This document shows positions 17,494 through 25,369 of a DNA stretch of 64,000 bases, in pieces. The stretch is from Lysobacterales bacterium. Its GTDB lineage: Bacteria > Pseudomonadota > Gammaproteobacteria > Nevskiales > Salinisphaeraceae. Positions within the stretch are counted from its first letter, which is position 1, and every line of letters starts with the position of its first letter. The notes below the pieces were generated by a model. It saw nothing but the letters and a program-made list of their open reading frames with translations. It did not search any database and was not told the DNA's origin. The stretch covers positions 62,362 to 126,361 of the forward strand of contig PBAO01000014.1 in the NCBI GenBank assembly GCA_002715985.1. Direction: 5' to 3'. The position numbers and the translations under genes are program-made.

Positions 17494-18843
17494 ATGACCG
17501 ACGCCATTTGGCTTCTAGCCGCGGCCGCCTCCGGCATTCTGTTGCTTCTGGTGCTGGTGATGTGGCTGCGCCTGCATGCCTTTGTCTCGTTGCTGCTCGT
17601 CAGTCTGGTCGTGGCCGTCGTTGCCGGCATGCCGTTGTCCGAGGTCGTGGACAATCTCGAGAAAGGCGTGGGCAGTACGCTGGGCTTCGTGGCCACGGTG
17701 GTCGGCCTGGGCGCGATGTTCGGGCGCATGCTCGAAATATCCGGCGGCGTGGATCGGCTGGCCCATACCCTGATTGCCCGGTTCGGCCCGGACCGCGTGC
17801 CCTGGGCGATGTCGGTCACGGGGTTTCTGGTCGCGATCCCGGTGTTTCTGGACGTGGGCTTCATCATCCTCGTGCCGCTGGTATATGCACTATCGCAGCG
17901 GGCTAATCGATCGCTGCTGTTTTACGGCATTCCGCTGTTGGCCGGTCTGGGCGTTACTCATACCTTCATTCCGCCGACGCCAGGCCCGATCGCGGTGGCC
18001 AGCCTGATCCACGCCGATCTCGGCTGGGTGATCATCTTCGGCGTGGTTTGCGGCATGCCGGCTGCGATCATCGCCGGGCCGTTGTTCGGGCGGTTCATCG
18101 CCAGGCGCATCGATGTCCGGGTGCCGGAGACCATGAGCGTGACACCGCCGCGCGAAGATGTTGCGGGCCTGCCGAGCTTCAAGTTGATCGCCTCGATCAT
18201 CCTGCTGCCGTTGATTCTGATCCTGTTCAACACGATGAGCGGCGTACTGCTGGCCGAAGACAATCCGCTGCGTTCGACCCTCGATTTTCTGGGCGACCCG
18301 ATCGTGGCACTGCTGATCACCACACTGGTGGCGTTTTATGCACTGGGCACCTGTCGTGGTCTCACGCGTGAACAGATTCTCAGCACGGCCACGAAGTCGC
18401 TTGAGCCAGCCGGGGTGATCATTCTGGTGACCGGCGCAGGGGGCGCCTTCAAGCAGATGCTGATCGCCTCGGGCGTGGGCGACGTGGTGGGCCATGCCAT
18501 GGCGACGAGCTCGCTTTCACCGTTGCTGCTCGCATTCTTGATCGCTGCCGGGGTTCGGGTCATCCAGGGCTCGGCCACGGTGGCCATGATCACGGCCGCG
18601 GGGCTGATGGCGCCGGTGATCACATCGCTGGAGCTACAGGGGCCGATGCTGGGGTTGATGACTGTCGCCATCGCTTCGGGGGCCACCGTTCTCTCGCACG
18701 TCAACGACTCCGGTTTCTGGTTGGTCAAGCAGTATTTCGGCATGACCGAAAAACAGACGCTCCTGAGCTGGACCGTGGTCGAAACCCTGATCGGGCTCAT
18801 CGGCATCGCGATGGTGATGCTGCTTGACCTGTTTGTTGTCTGA
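17494..18843 (+). CDS. GntP-family gluconate/sugar-acid permease
   Basis: The 449-residue membrane protein is hydrophobic throughout, with about 12-14 helices. It carries GntP-family signatures: GFVATVVGLGAMFGRMLEIS, FLDVGFIILVPLVYAL, GLGVTHTFIPPTPGPIAVA and, near the end, GATVLSHVNDSGFWLVKQYF. GntP-family members are H+ symporters for gluconate, idonate, fructuronate and other aldonates. It heads a three-gene unit with a TIM-barrel isomerase and a C3-hydroxy-acid dehydrogenase, so the substrate is probably a sugar acid. It is divergent from the interrupted FadR-type regulator, with candidate operators between them. Confidence 0.93.
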   Translation: MTDAIWLLAAAASGILLLLVLVMWLRLHAFVSLLLVSLVVAVVAGMPLSEVVDNLEKGVGSTLGFVATVVGLGAMFGRMLEISGGVDRLAHTLIARFGPDRVPWAMSVTGFLVAIPVFLDVGFIILVPLVYALSQRANRSLLFYGIPLLAGLGVTHTFIPPTPGPIAVASLIHADLGWVIIFGVVCGMPAAIIAGPLFGRFIARRIDVRVPETMSVTPPREDVAGLPSFKLIASIILLPLILILFNTMSGVLLAEDNPLRSTLDFLGDPIVALLITTLVAFYALGTCRGLTREQILSTATKSLEPAGVIILVTGAGGAFKQMLIASGVGDVVGHAMATSSLSPLLLAFLIAAGVRVIQGSATVAMITAAGLMAPVITSLELQGPMLGLMTVAIASGATVLSHVNDSGFWLVKQYFGMTEKQTLLSWTVVETLIGLIGIAMVMLLDLFVV

Positions 18844-18891
18844 CACCCGATGCCGCGTTTTGTGTTCGCGTATCCATGAAAGGAGTAGAGC

Positions 18892-19857
18892 ATGCCTTAT
18901 ACCGCTACAGACTGGCCGATTACAGCCGCGCTGTTGCAGTTTCCCGATCACCTGGCGGACGGTCGTCACGTCAACGCTGCCGGCGTCGAGCACTGGGCCG
19001 GCGTTTTCGCCGAAGTGCGTGATGCCGGTTTCGATGACGTCGATCTGTTCGACGGCTGGGTTCGACCGGGCGATCTGAGCGAAGGCCAGATCGAGGATTT
19101 ACGCCAGACGGCCGACGATATCGGCGTCGGCCTGCCGGCGATTTCGGTGGTTCGCAGCAGCGTGATCGATGCCGAGCACGGCGAGGCCAACCTGGCTTAC
19201 AGCCATCGCACCCTCGATGCCGCAGCGGCGCTGGGCGCCAGGGTGGTCTCGGTCGGCTTGCACCAGGCGCTGACCGAGGCTCAGAAGCGCCAGCTCTGGT
19301 TCTGGACGGTCGATGGCTATCGCGACCCGGATGATCGCCAGACGTGGGAGCTGGCCGTCGCGCGACTGCGCGAGCTTGGCAAGCACGCCGAGGACAACGG
19401 CTTGATTCTGTCGCTGGAGATGTACGAAGACACGTATCTCGGCACCGCCGATTCCGCTGTGGCCCTGGTTACCGCAATCGACCATCCGGCCGTGGGCCTG
19501 AACCCGGACATTGGCAACCTCGTGCGCCTGCATCGGCCGATCGAAAGCTGGCAGTCGATGATCGAGAAGACTGCACCCTATGCCAACTATTGGCACGTGA
19601 AGAATTATCAACGCGACGAGGACGTCGCGCGCGACATGTATGTCGCCATGCCGGCGCCGCTGGAGTCGGGGGTGATCAGCTACCGCAAGGCGTTCGAGAT
19701 CGCGATCGCCAACGGCTTTCAGGGCGTGATCTGCTGCGAGCACTACGGCGGTGACGGGCTGTCGGTCTCGGCGTCGAATCAGCGCTATCTACGTGAGCAG
19801 ATCTTGCCGCGCACGCCCGATTACATCCCCGGCAAGAGCCGGGTCCGTCAGAACTGA
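18892..19857 (+). CDS. sugar phosphate isomerase/epimerase family TIM-barrel protein
   Basis: The 321-residue protein belongs to the xylose-isomerase-like (AP endonuclease 2) TIM-barrel superfamily. The four expected divalent-metal ligands are recognisable: Glu in LSLEMYED, Asp in VGLNPDIGN, His in NYWHVKNYQ and Glu in VICCEHYGGD. Relatives isomerise or epimerise keto sugars, hydroxypyruvate or keto acids. Between a GntP permease and a CrylL-like dehydrogenase, the likely job is moving a carbonyl along a keto-aldonate; this is inference. AAAGGAG precedes the ATG. It lies 48 bases after the permease and 20 bases before the dehydrogenase. Confidence 0.82.
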   Translation: MPYTATDWPITAALLQFPDHLADGRHVNAAGVEHWAGVFAEVRDAGFDDVDLFDGWVRPGDLSEGQIEDLRQTADDIGVGLPAISVVRSSVIDAEHGEANLAYSHRTLDAAAALGARVVSVGLHQALTEAQKRQLWFWTVDGYRDPDDRQTWELAVARLRELGKHAEDNGLILSLEMYEDTYLGTADSAVALVTAIDHPAVGLNPDIGNLVRLHRPIESWQSMIEKTAPYANYWHVKNYQRDEDVARDMYVAMPAPLESGVISYRKAFEIAIANGFQGVICCEHYGGDGLSVSASNQRYLREQILPRTPDYIPGKSRVRQN

Positions 19858-19877
19858 TATTCGTCAAGGAGCATGTT

Positions 19878-20828
19878 ATGACACGCAAGATCGCCATCAT
19901 CGGCTCGGGGTACATGGGCGGTGGTATCGCTCAGGTCATGGCGTTGGCCGGGGCCGAGGTGCATATCGCTGATGTGTCCTACGAGGTCACACAAGACAAC
20001 CGAAAGCGCCTGCTCGAGGAGGCAGCGGATTTCGCGGCCGATGGCCTATTCCCCAAGGATGCCGTCAAGCGTATCGATGCCCGTGTGAGCGCGGCTCGGG
20101 ATATCGAGACGGCTGTCTGCGACGCGGACTTCATCGAAGAAGCCGTACCGGAGAAAATCGAGATCAAGCACGATGCCTTGCAGCGCATCAGTGCAGCGGC
20201 TCCAGGTCAGGCGATCATCGCTTCCAATACGTCGACCATCTCGATCGCGACACTGTCCGAGGCTGTCGTGGCGCCAGAACGTTTCCTGGGTGTGCATTTC
20301 TCTAATCCGTCGCCGTTCGTGCCGGGTGTCGAGATCATTCCGCATGCCGGCACGCGTCAAGACGTCGTCGATACTGCCTGTGCCATCGTCCACGAGACGG
20401 GCAAGGAGACAGCTGTCGTTTCCGACGTGACCGGCTTTGTGCTCAACCGGCTGCAATATGCGCTATTTCACGAGGCCACCCAACTGTTGGAAGAGGGCGT
20501 GGCCTCGGCCGAGGATATCGATACGCTCGTACGGACGACTTTCGGGTTCCGGCTGCCGTTCTTCGGCCCGTTCGCGATCGCGGATATGGCCGGCCTGGAC
20601 GTCTATAACTTCTGTTATCAGTCGTTGCAATCCGACTTTCCCGAGCGTTTCGCCACGCCGCGCGCGCTCTCCGAACTGGTCGAGCGGGGCAAACTCGGCA
20701 CCAAGAGCGGCGGCGGTTTCACGGATGTGCCGGCCGATAAAATCCCGGAGCTGATCGCTTATCGAAACCGGGCCTATGTTCGGCTGTCCGAGTTGCTGGA
20801 CGAACTCGGCCCGCCGCCGCTGGGATAG
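19878..20828 (+). CDS. 3-hydroxyacyl-CoA dehydrogenase-like, L-gulonate 3-dehydrogenase/lambda-crystallin type
   Basis: The 316-residue protein has an N-terminal NAD-binding motif, IAIIGSGYMGGGIAQVMALA, the catalytic Ser segment ASNTSTISIATL, the catalytic His of GVHFSNPSPFVPGVEI, and the C-terminal domain start GFVLNRLQYALFHEATQLLE. The C-terminal pattern FGFRLPFFGPFAIADMAGLD and the single short domain resemble lambda-crystallin/L-gulonate 3-dehydrogenase and carnitine dehydrogenase rather than fatty-acid FadB enzymes. With a GntP permease upstream, oxidation of an aldonate at C3 is the favoured role. AAGGAG precedes the ATG. Its 3' end overlaps the convergent MGMT frame by 55 bases. Confidence 0.82.
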   Translation: MTRKIAIIGSGYMGGGIAQVMALAGAEVHIADVSYEVTQDNRKRLLEEAADFAADGLFPKDAVKRIDARVSAARDIETAVCDADFIEEAVPEKIEIKHDALQRISAAAPGQAIIASNTSTISIATLSEAVVAPERFLGVHFSNPSPFVPGVEIIPHAGTRQDVVDTACAIVHETGKETAVVSDVTGFVLNRLQYALFHEATQLLEEGVASAEDIDTLVRTTFGFRLPFFGPFAIADMAGLDVYNFCYQSLQSDFPERFATPRALSELVERGKLGTKSGGGFTDVPADKIPELIAYRNRAYVRLSELLDELGPPPLG

Positions 20829-21358
20829 CGCGCGCGGGCGGCATGCTCACGGGGTGCGTGCGGATCGATATGCTGCCGGCGTTCATCGATCGCATGCCCT
20901 TCGCGACGGAGCAGCCAGATCTTGCGATCGAGGCCGCCGGCGTAGCCGGTCAGGGCGCCGCGGCCACCGATGACGCGATGACACGGAATCACGATGGCGA
21001 TAGGGTTGCGCGCGTTGGCCAGGCCCACAGCCCGTGCGGCCCCGGGCTGGCCCAGTGCCGTTGCTATTTCGCCGTAACCTCGGGTCTGGCCGGCCGGAAT
21101 CGTCTGTAACAACGCCCAGACCCGCTTTTGAAACGCGGTGCCGATCGGCGTGAGCGCCAGATCGAACACATCGCGCTGCCCGTTGAAATACGCGCGAAGC
21201 TGTTCGCCGGCCTGGTGGACGGGCGAGCCCGGAGCAGCGTCGACCGTGCCGGCCGGCGGGCCGGGGAGATCGAACGTGATAACACGCACATCGGCATCGC
21301 TGCCAAGAACTTGTAGCGCTCCGAGCGGCGTGGCCAGCGATAAATACTGAGTCGACAT
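20774..21358 (-). CDS. methylated-DNA--protein-cysteine methyltransferase
   Basis: The 194-residue protein repairs O6-alkylguanine by transferring the alkyl group to its own Cys. The active site IPCHRVIG puts Cys at about 126, preceded by the DNA-binding helix RGYGEIATALGQPGAARAVG and followed by the substrate segment GYAGGLDRKIWLLRREG. The domain ends near residue 150. The remaining 40 residues are hydrophilic, His, Arg and Ser rich, and overlap the convergent dehydrogenase gene, so the tail is probably not structural. The ATG at 21358 starts MSTQYLSLATPLG, typical for Ogt proteins. Confidence 0.92.
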   Translation of the reverse strand: MSTQYLSLATPLGALQVLGSDADVRVITFDLPGPPAGTVDAAPGSPVHQAGEQLRAYFNGQRDVFDLALTPIGTAFQKRVWALLQTIPAGQTRGYGEIATALGQPGAARAVGLANARNPIAIVIPCHRVIGGRGALTGYAGGLDRKIWLLRREGHAIDERRQHIDPHAPREHAARARYPSGGGPSSSSNSDSRT

Positions 21359-21480
21359 AAGCGCGCTACCGGCGACGGGCGATAAGCGGAATATACAGTG
21401 CTCCGGACAACGCGATGGTGCCACACGCCGCGCCAACGGTAATATTGATTTCCTGCGGCCGCATGAGCCACATTGTCAGG

Positions 21481-22260
21481 ATGAAGAAAAAAAATATTTT
21501 CAGAGCCGGCGGGCTCATTCTCGTCATGGGCCTGCTTAACCCGACTGTGGCCGTGGCTGCTGACGAGACCCCCACGGTGCGCATTGCCCTGGATCTGCCG
21601 TATGCCCCGATGGAATTCGAACGCCCTGACGGCAGCCTGGCGGGATTCGATATCGCCCTGGGCGATGCGCTGTGCCGGATCGCCGAGCTCGATTGTCGTT
21701 GGGTCGTACAGGCCTGGGAGGGTATCGTGGCGGGCCTGATGGCGCGCAAGTACGACGTGATTCTGTCGGCAATGGCGATCACGCCTGAGCGCCTGCGCCG
21801 GTTTCGTATCGTGGGGCCATATCTCCAGCTGGCGTCGGCCTGGTTCGTGCCGATCGCCAGTGACCTCGACCGTATCGAGCCGGAAACGCTTGCCGGCCAC
21901 ACCCTCGGCGTGCAGCGCGGCACGGTGCATGATCGGTATGTCACCCGGACCTACGGCGAGATTGCGGATATCAAACGGTATCGCTCGGTCATGGACATCC
22001 AGCTCGATCTCGACGCGCATCGCCTGGATGCGGCGTTCGTCACCCGTGTGGTCGGCCAGCACATGTTCAATTCATCGACAGCGCGTTATCGCACGCTTGC
22101 GCCAGCCCAGCCGATCGATCAAGGCATGGGAATCGCGCTGCGAAAAGACGAACCCCGGCTTGCCGAAACGTTTGCCGCGGCACTGGCCGAGTTCCGGAGC
22201 CGCCCGGCTTATGATGCGTTGATTGCCCGCTGGATCGGCGCCGAGCCGGCGGGGCGATAA
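21481..22260 (+). CDS. periplasmic amino-acid-type solute-binding protein (SBP family 3)
   Basis: The 259-residue precursor has a signal peptide (KKKNIFRAGGLILVMGLL, cleavage probably after AVAA) and a type 3 binding domain: IALDLPYAPMEFERPDGSL, GFDIALGDALC, WEGIVAGLMARKYDVI and AMAITPERLRRF. Such proteins deliver polar amino acids or opines to ABC importers. No permease or ATPase gene is adjacent, so it is an orphan here. The ATG at 21481 gives a clean signal peptide; an upstream ATG at 21463 adds six residues. It is divergent from MGMT and convergent with ilvE. Confidence 0.87.
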   Translation: MKKKNIFRAGGLILVMGLLNPTVAVAADETPTVRIALDLPYAPMEFERPDGSLAGFDIALGDALCRIAELDCRWVVQAWEGIVAGLMARKYDVILSAMAITPERLRRFRIVGPYLQLASAWFVPIASDLDRIEPETLAGHTLGVQRGTVHDRYVTRTYGEIADIKRYRSVMDIQLDLDAHRLDAAFVTRVVGQHMFNSSTARYRTLAPAQPIDQGMGIALRKDEPRLAETFAAALAEFRSRPAYDALIARWIGAEPAGR

Positions 22261-22281
22261 CGCCGGCCGGCTCGGTGGTGA

Positions 22282-23376
22282 TCACGCCAGCTGGGTCAGC
22301 CAGCCATGGGTATCCGCCGCGCGGCCGTACTGGATATCCAGCAGGTGGGTGCGCAGGCGCTGGCTGATCTCGTTGCCGCCCGGGCTTTCGATGGTCTCGT
22401 TCTCGGTGACGAGCTGGCCGATACTCGTGATCACGGCCGCCGTGCCACAGGCGAAGACCTCCACGATCTCGCCCGAGGCGATGCCATCGCGCCATTCGTC
22501 GATACTGATGGCGCGTTCCTCCGGGGTCAGCCCCAGTTCCGGGGCCAGCGTCAGCACCGAATCGCGCGTTACACCCTCGAGAATGGTGCCGGTCAGCGCC
22601 GGCGTCACCAGCCGCCCGTCGCGATAGACAAAGAACAGGTTCATGCCGCCCAGCTCTTCGACCCATTTGTTCTCGGCTGCGTCCAGGAAAGCGACCTGGT
22701 CACAGCCGCGATCAATGGCTTCCTGCTGGGCCACGAGCGATGAGGCATAGTTGCCACCGGTCTTGGCGAAGCCCGTGCCGCCCGGCGCTGCGCGGTTGTA
22801 GTGCGAGGACAGCCAGATAGAGACCGGCTTGCCTGCACCCTTGAAGTAAGACGCCGCCGGCGAGGCGATCAGGTAATAGTCGACCTCTGTCGCCGGTTTC
22901 ACGCCCAGAAACTTACCGTTGGCGATCATGAACGGGCGCAGATACAGGCTGCACTCCTCGCTGGCATCCTGCGGTGTGGGCACCCAGGCAGTGTCTTTTT
23001 CGACCAGCACTCGAAGTGATTCGATAAACGTTGCGTCATCCAGACGCGGCAGGGCCAACCGGTCGGCCGACTGACGAAACCGCGCGGCATTACGCTCGGG
23101 GCGAAAGCACCAGACCGAGCCGTCGCCGTGTCGATAGGCTTTCAGGCCTTCGAAGATCTCCTGAGCGTAATGCAGGACCGGCGAAGCCGGGTCGAACGTC
23201 AATGGCCCATAGGGACGCAGCTCGGCACCGTGCCAGCCGGCATCGGATGTCCAGCGCACGTGGGCCATGTGATCGGTGAAGTACTGTCCGAACCCGGGGG
23301 CTGAGAGGATCTCGTCGCGCACGTTCGCGGCCGTCGGCGTGATCGTCGGGCGGATATCGAAGGAAGGCGTGTCCAC
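22282..23376 (-). CDS. ilvE: branched-chain amino acid aminotransferase
   Basis: The 364-residue PLP enzyme of fold type IV makes or degrades Leu, Ile and Val by transamination with glutamate. Its length and motifs are of the long branched-chain class: HYAQEIFEGLKAYRH, GTGFAKTGGNYASSL with the PLP Lys near 205, and EELGGMNLFFVY, TGTILEGVTRDS, EVFACGTAAVIT. The GTG at 23376 is preferred because it starts a family-like N-terminus and has GGAG upstream; the longer frame adds a non-homologous 35 residues. It is convergent with the orphan binding protein. Confidence 0.93.
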   Translation of the reverse strand: MDTPSFDIRPTITPTAANVRDEILSAPGFGQYFTDHMAHVRWTSDAGWHGAELRPYGPLTFDPASPVLHYAQEIFEGLKAYRHGDGSVWCFRPERNAARFRQSADRLALPRLDDATFIESLRVLVEKDTAWVPTPQDASEECSLYLRPFMIANGKFLGVKPATEVDYYLIASPAASYFKGAGKPVSIWLSSHYNRAAPGGTGFAKTGGNYASSLVAQQEAIDRGCDQVAFLDAAENKWVEELGGMNLFFVYRDGRLVTPALTGTILEGVTRDSVLTLAPELGLTPEERAISIDEWRDGIASGEIVEVFACGTAAVITSIGQLVTENETIESPGGNEISQRLRTHLLDIQYGRAADTHGWLTQLA

Positions 23377-23495
23377 TGTGAGCGTCTCCGGTCGGCCGGG
23401 CGGGCCGGCTAAGGCATGAATACGGTGCGCGGCGCATGATAACGAAAGCCGACGGGCAGCGATCGCCGCGAAACTCTGCATGATACAAAAAAGCG

Positions 23496-23921
23496 TTATT
23501 GGCGGCGCCTGAAGCGTCGCGGATAGACCATGCCCTGTGCCTTCGGGGCACTGAACTCGAAGCCGTGGCGCGTATACAGGCGATGCGACTCACCGTCGGC
23601 CATGAGACTGACGAATGCGCTTTCACAGACATTTTCGTCCAGCCAGTTCGTCAGCCGTGTCATCAGTGCGTGGCCGATACCACAGCCCTGTCGCCGAGCG
23701 ACCACGGCAACATCGCAGATCTGAAAGAAACAGCCGCCGTCGCCGATCACCCGGGCCATACCCACCGCACGCTCATCCACGAATGCAATCACGCTGTAGA
23801 GGCTGCCGGCCAGGCCCGCTGCTGCGGCGCACGGCGGGCGATCGGTCATGCCGGCCTCATGGCGTAGACGACGATAGGTGGCGATATCCGGCACGGCCTC
23901 AACGAGCGTCGGCGTGATCAT
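23496..23921 (-). CDS. GNAT family N-acetyltransferase
   Basis: A 141-residue single-domain acetyltransferase. The acetyl-CoA loop is seen in QICDVAVVARRQGCGIGHALM (Arg/Gln-x-x-Gly-x-Gly/Ala type), followed by the C-terminal helix and strand SLMADGESHRLYTRHGF. The substrate is unknown. Its ATG overlaps the stop of the upstream DUF457 gene (ATGA), so the two are translationally coupled. Confidence 0.88.
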   Translation of the reverse strand: MITPTLVEAVPDIATYRRLRHEAGMTDRPPCAAAAGLAGSLYSVIAFVDERAVGMARVIGDGGCFFQICDVAVVARRQGCGIGHALMTRLTNWLDENVCESAFVSLMADGESHRLYTRHGFEFSAPKAQGMVYPRRFRRRQ

Positions 23922-24652
23922 AGGTTGTTCGGGGCAAAGACCGACAAGATGTCAGCCACGGCCGTTGGTGTCGATTGTGCGGCCACCGGGCTGGTGCAGT
24001 GCCCTGCGGGTCTATCCGCAGCGTAGGGCCAAGGCGGCAGCCACGGCCACAGCGCGACGACGGCGCCGACCATCAGCGTGGTTGCGACCGGGCGCCGATA
24101 ATCGAAGAACTTGAGTGCCGTGCCGAACGACCGCTTGAGGCGCGCGCCTTCGAGATCGATCGAAAAACACTCGTCCAGTGCCAGATGAATCAGCATGCCC
24201 AGACACATGGCCCCGCCGTCGATCCAGGCAAGCCGCGGTCCCTGGGCGAAAAAGTGATAGCTCAAGGCGGCGGTGGCTGCCGATATACCGCCGCTGGCCA
24301 GCAGGGAATGCCAGCTTGCCCGGTGACGCGTCGTGAGCCGAAATATCACACTCACGGCATCGCGAATGCCCACGTACAGGCCAAGTGCCACGCACAGCGC
24401 CACAGCCATCGAAAGATAAGCACGGCCAATCGACAGCGCGATGAACGCCGCCACGATCGCCAGCACCGTGAAAATCAAGCGAACCGAACGCGACTTGTCG
24501 GCATCGATGTCCGGCATCACGCCGCCCAGCGCAGTCAACAACACAAGGCTGGGGGCATGCGCCAACGGCCAAAGCCCGATATACAAGCCATAACTGGTCG
24601 CGGCCGCGCCGATGCCGGCGGCAACAGAGATATGCGTACGAAAATTGGCCAC
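23918..24652 (-). CDS. DUF457/YdjM-like membrane-bound metal-dependent hydrolase family protein
   Basis: The 244-residue protein starts ANFRTHISVAAGIGAAATS and continues with GGVMPDIDADKSRS, RHRASWHSLLA and HLALDECFSIDLEG. These His/Asp clusters are characteristic of the LexA-regulated YdjM-like family of multi-helix membrane proteins with putative metal sites. The GTG at 24652 is chosen because homology begins exactly there and a promoter lies directly upstream, leaving a leader of only a few bases. An upstream start would place coding sequence across that promoter. It is translationally coupled to the GNAT gene. Confidence 0.8.
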   Translation of the reverse strand: MANFRTHISVAAGIGAAATSYGLYIGLWPLAHAPSLVLLTALGGVMPDIDADKSRSVRLIFTVLAIVAAFIALSIGRAYLSMAVALCVALGLYVGIRDAVSVIFRLTTRHRASWHSLLASGGISAATAALSYHFFAQGPRLAWIDGGAMCLGMLIHLALDECFSIDLEGARLKRSFGTALKFFDYRRPVATTLMVGAVVALWPWLPPWPYAADRPAGHCTSPVAAQSTPTAVADILSVFAPNNL

Positions 24653-24664
24653 TACGGCAAATCT

Positions 24665-24692
24665 TGTATAAACGTGCAGTCTAGAGCGCCAA
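24665..24692 (-). promoter_or_regulatory. promoter of the DUF457-GNAT unit
   Basis: On the minus strand TTGGCG (24687-24692), a 16-base spacer and TATACA (24665-24670) form a good sigma-70 promoter. Transcription would begin about 24657, only about five bases before the GTG at 24652, so translation may be leaderless. Confidence 0.6.
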
Positions 24693-24805
24693 AAACCATT
24701 TGCCAACAAGGGATTGGCGATTTCTACGGCCGGCCGAGCCGCCTGGAGGCAATTCGGGCGGGCCCGTATACTCATCGAAACGACCCACACGTGCTGCGAG
24801 GCATC

Positions 24806-25039
24806 ATGTCTGATTCCAAACCGCGCTCAAGCCTTATTGCCTGGGCGGATCGCTGGCTGCTGACGATCTGGACGCCGATTGTGCTGTCGGTCGTGCTCAG
24901 CCCGCTTTTCTGGCTTGCCCGAGACGGCAACCTCATGGCGGGCTATATCGTGACGACCATCATCGAGGTGCTGGGAGCGGCGCTGGTGATAACGCTCGTG
25001 GCAAAGATCTGGCGCGACCAGAGGCGTGCGCGGCGCTGA
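24806..25039 (+). CDS. small two-helix membrane protein, unknown function
   Basis: A 77-residue protein with two predicted membrane helices (LLTIWTPIVLSVVLSPLFWL and YIVTTIIEVLGAALVITLVA) and a basic C-terminus ending in KIWRDQRRARR. No family is recognised. GAGG lies five bases before the ATG, and a TATACT -10 element at 24767-24772 gives a short leader, so the gene looks real. It is divergent from the DUF457 unit. Confidence 0.7.
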   Translation: MSDSKPRSSLIAWADRWLLTIWTPIVLSVVLSPLFWLARDGNLMAGYIVTTIIEVLGAALVITLVAKIWRDQRRARR

Positions 25040-25126
25040 ATGACCGGGTGATGTTCACCGGGTCTCGTGTGTTGGCCGAGGCTACGGCCGGCTCATCCAC
25101 GCATGAACAGCGCTGGGGCGGGGGAA

Positions 25127-25165
25127 GCCGTCGAACCTGACTGATGGATTGTGTCGCAGGTTCGA
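25127..25165 (-). repeat. T-arm-derived palindrome downstream of tRNA-Arg(TCG)
   Basis: Read on the tRNA strand, arms TCGAACCTGCGACA and CAGGTTCGACGGC are separated by 12 bases. They form an inverted repeat (TCGAACCTG pairing with CAGGTTCGA). The first arm is the exact complement of the T-arm of the tRNA about 70 bases upstream (17 identical bases, 25151-25167 versus 25237-25253). The same two arms occur at 61049-61084 downstream of the other tRNA-Arg gene. Confidence 0.75.
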
Positions 25166-25220
25166 ATGGGCTTCGACCGGGCGTTTCGACTTCGGAAAGC
25201 CTGAAGACCCGCCTGAATAT

Positions 25221-25297
25221 TGGTGCGCCCGGCAGGATTCGAACCTGCGACACCCGGCTTCGAAGGCCGGTGCTCTATCCAGCTGAGCTACGGGCGC
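25221..25297 (-). tRNA. tRNA-Arg (anticodon TCG)
   Basis: A 77-base tRNA with encoded CCA. The acceptor arms GCGCCCG and CGGGCGC pair perfectly, the D-arm is AGCTCAGCTGGATAGAGCA, and the anticodon stem CCGGC/GCCGG encloses the loop CTTCGAA with anticodon TCG reading CGA. The T-arm contains GGTTCGAAT. All universal features are present. Confidence 0.97.
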
Positions 25298-25369
25298 GAG
25301 ACACACAGTGTATGACAGCGTCCGGCGTGCGTCATCCCTGGATGTCGGCCCGCCGGACGCGCCCGGGGG

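Noticed and set aside
19878-20828. Fatty-acid beta-oxidation 3-hydroxyacyl-CoA dehydrogenase
   Set aside because: Length, the single C-terminal domain and the GntP/isomerase context fit the lambda-crystallin/L-gulonate dehydrogenase branch better; still not proven.
24653-24790. Longer start for the DUF457 protein
   Set aside because: A good promoter lies inside the extension and family similarity starts at the GTG at 24652.
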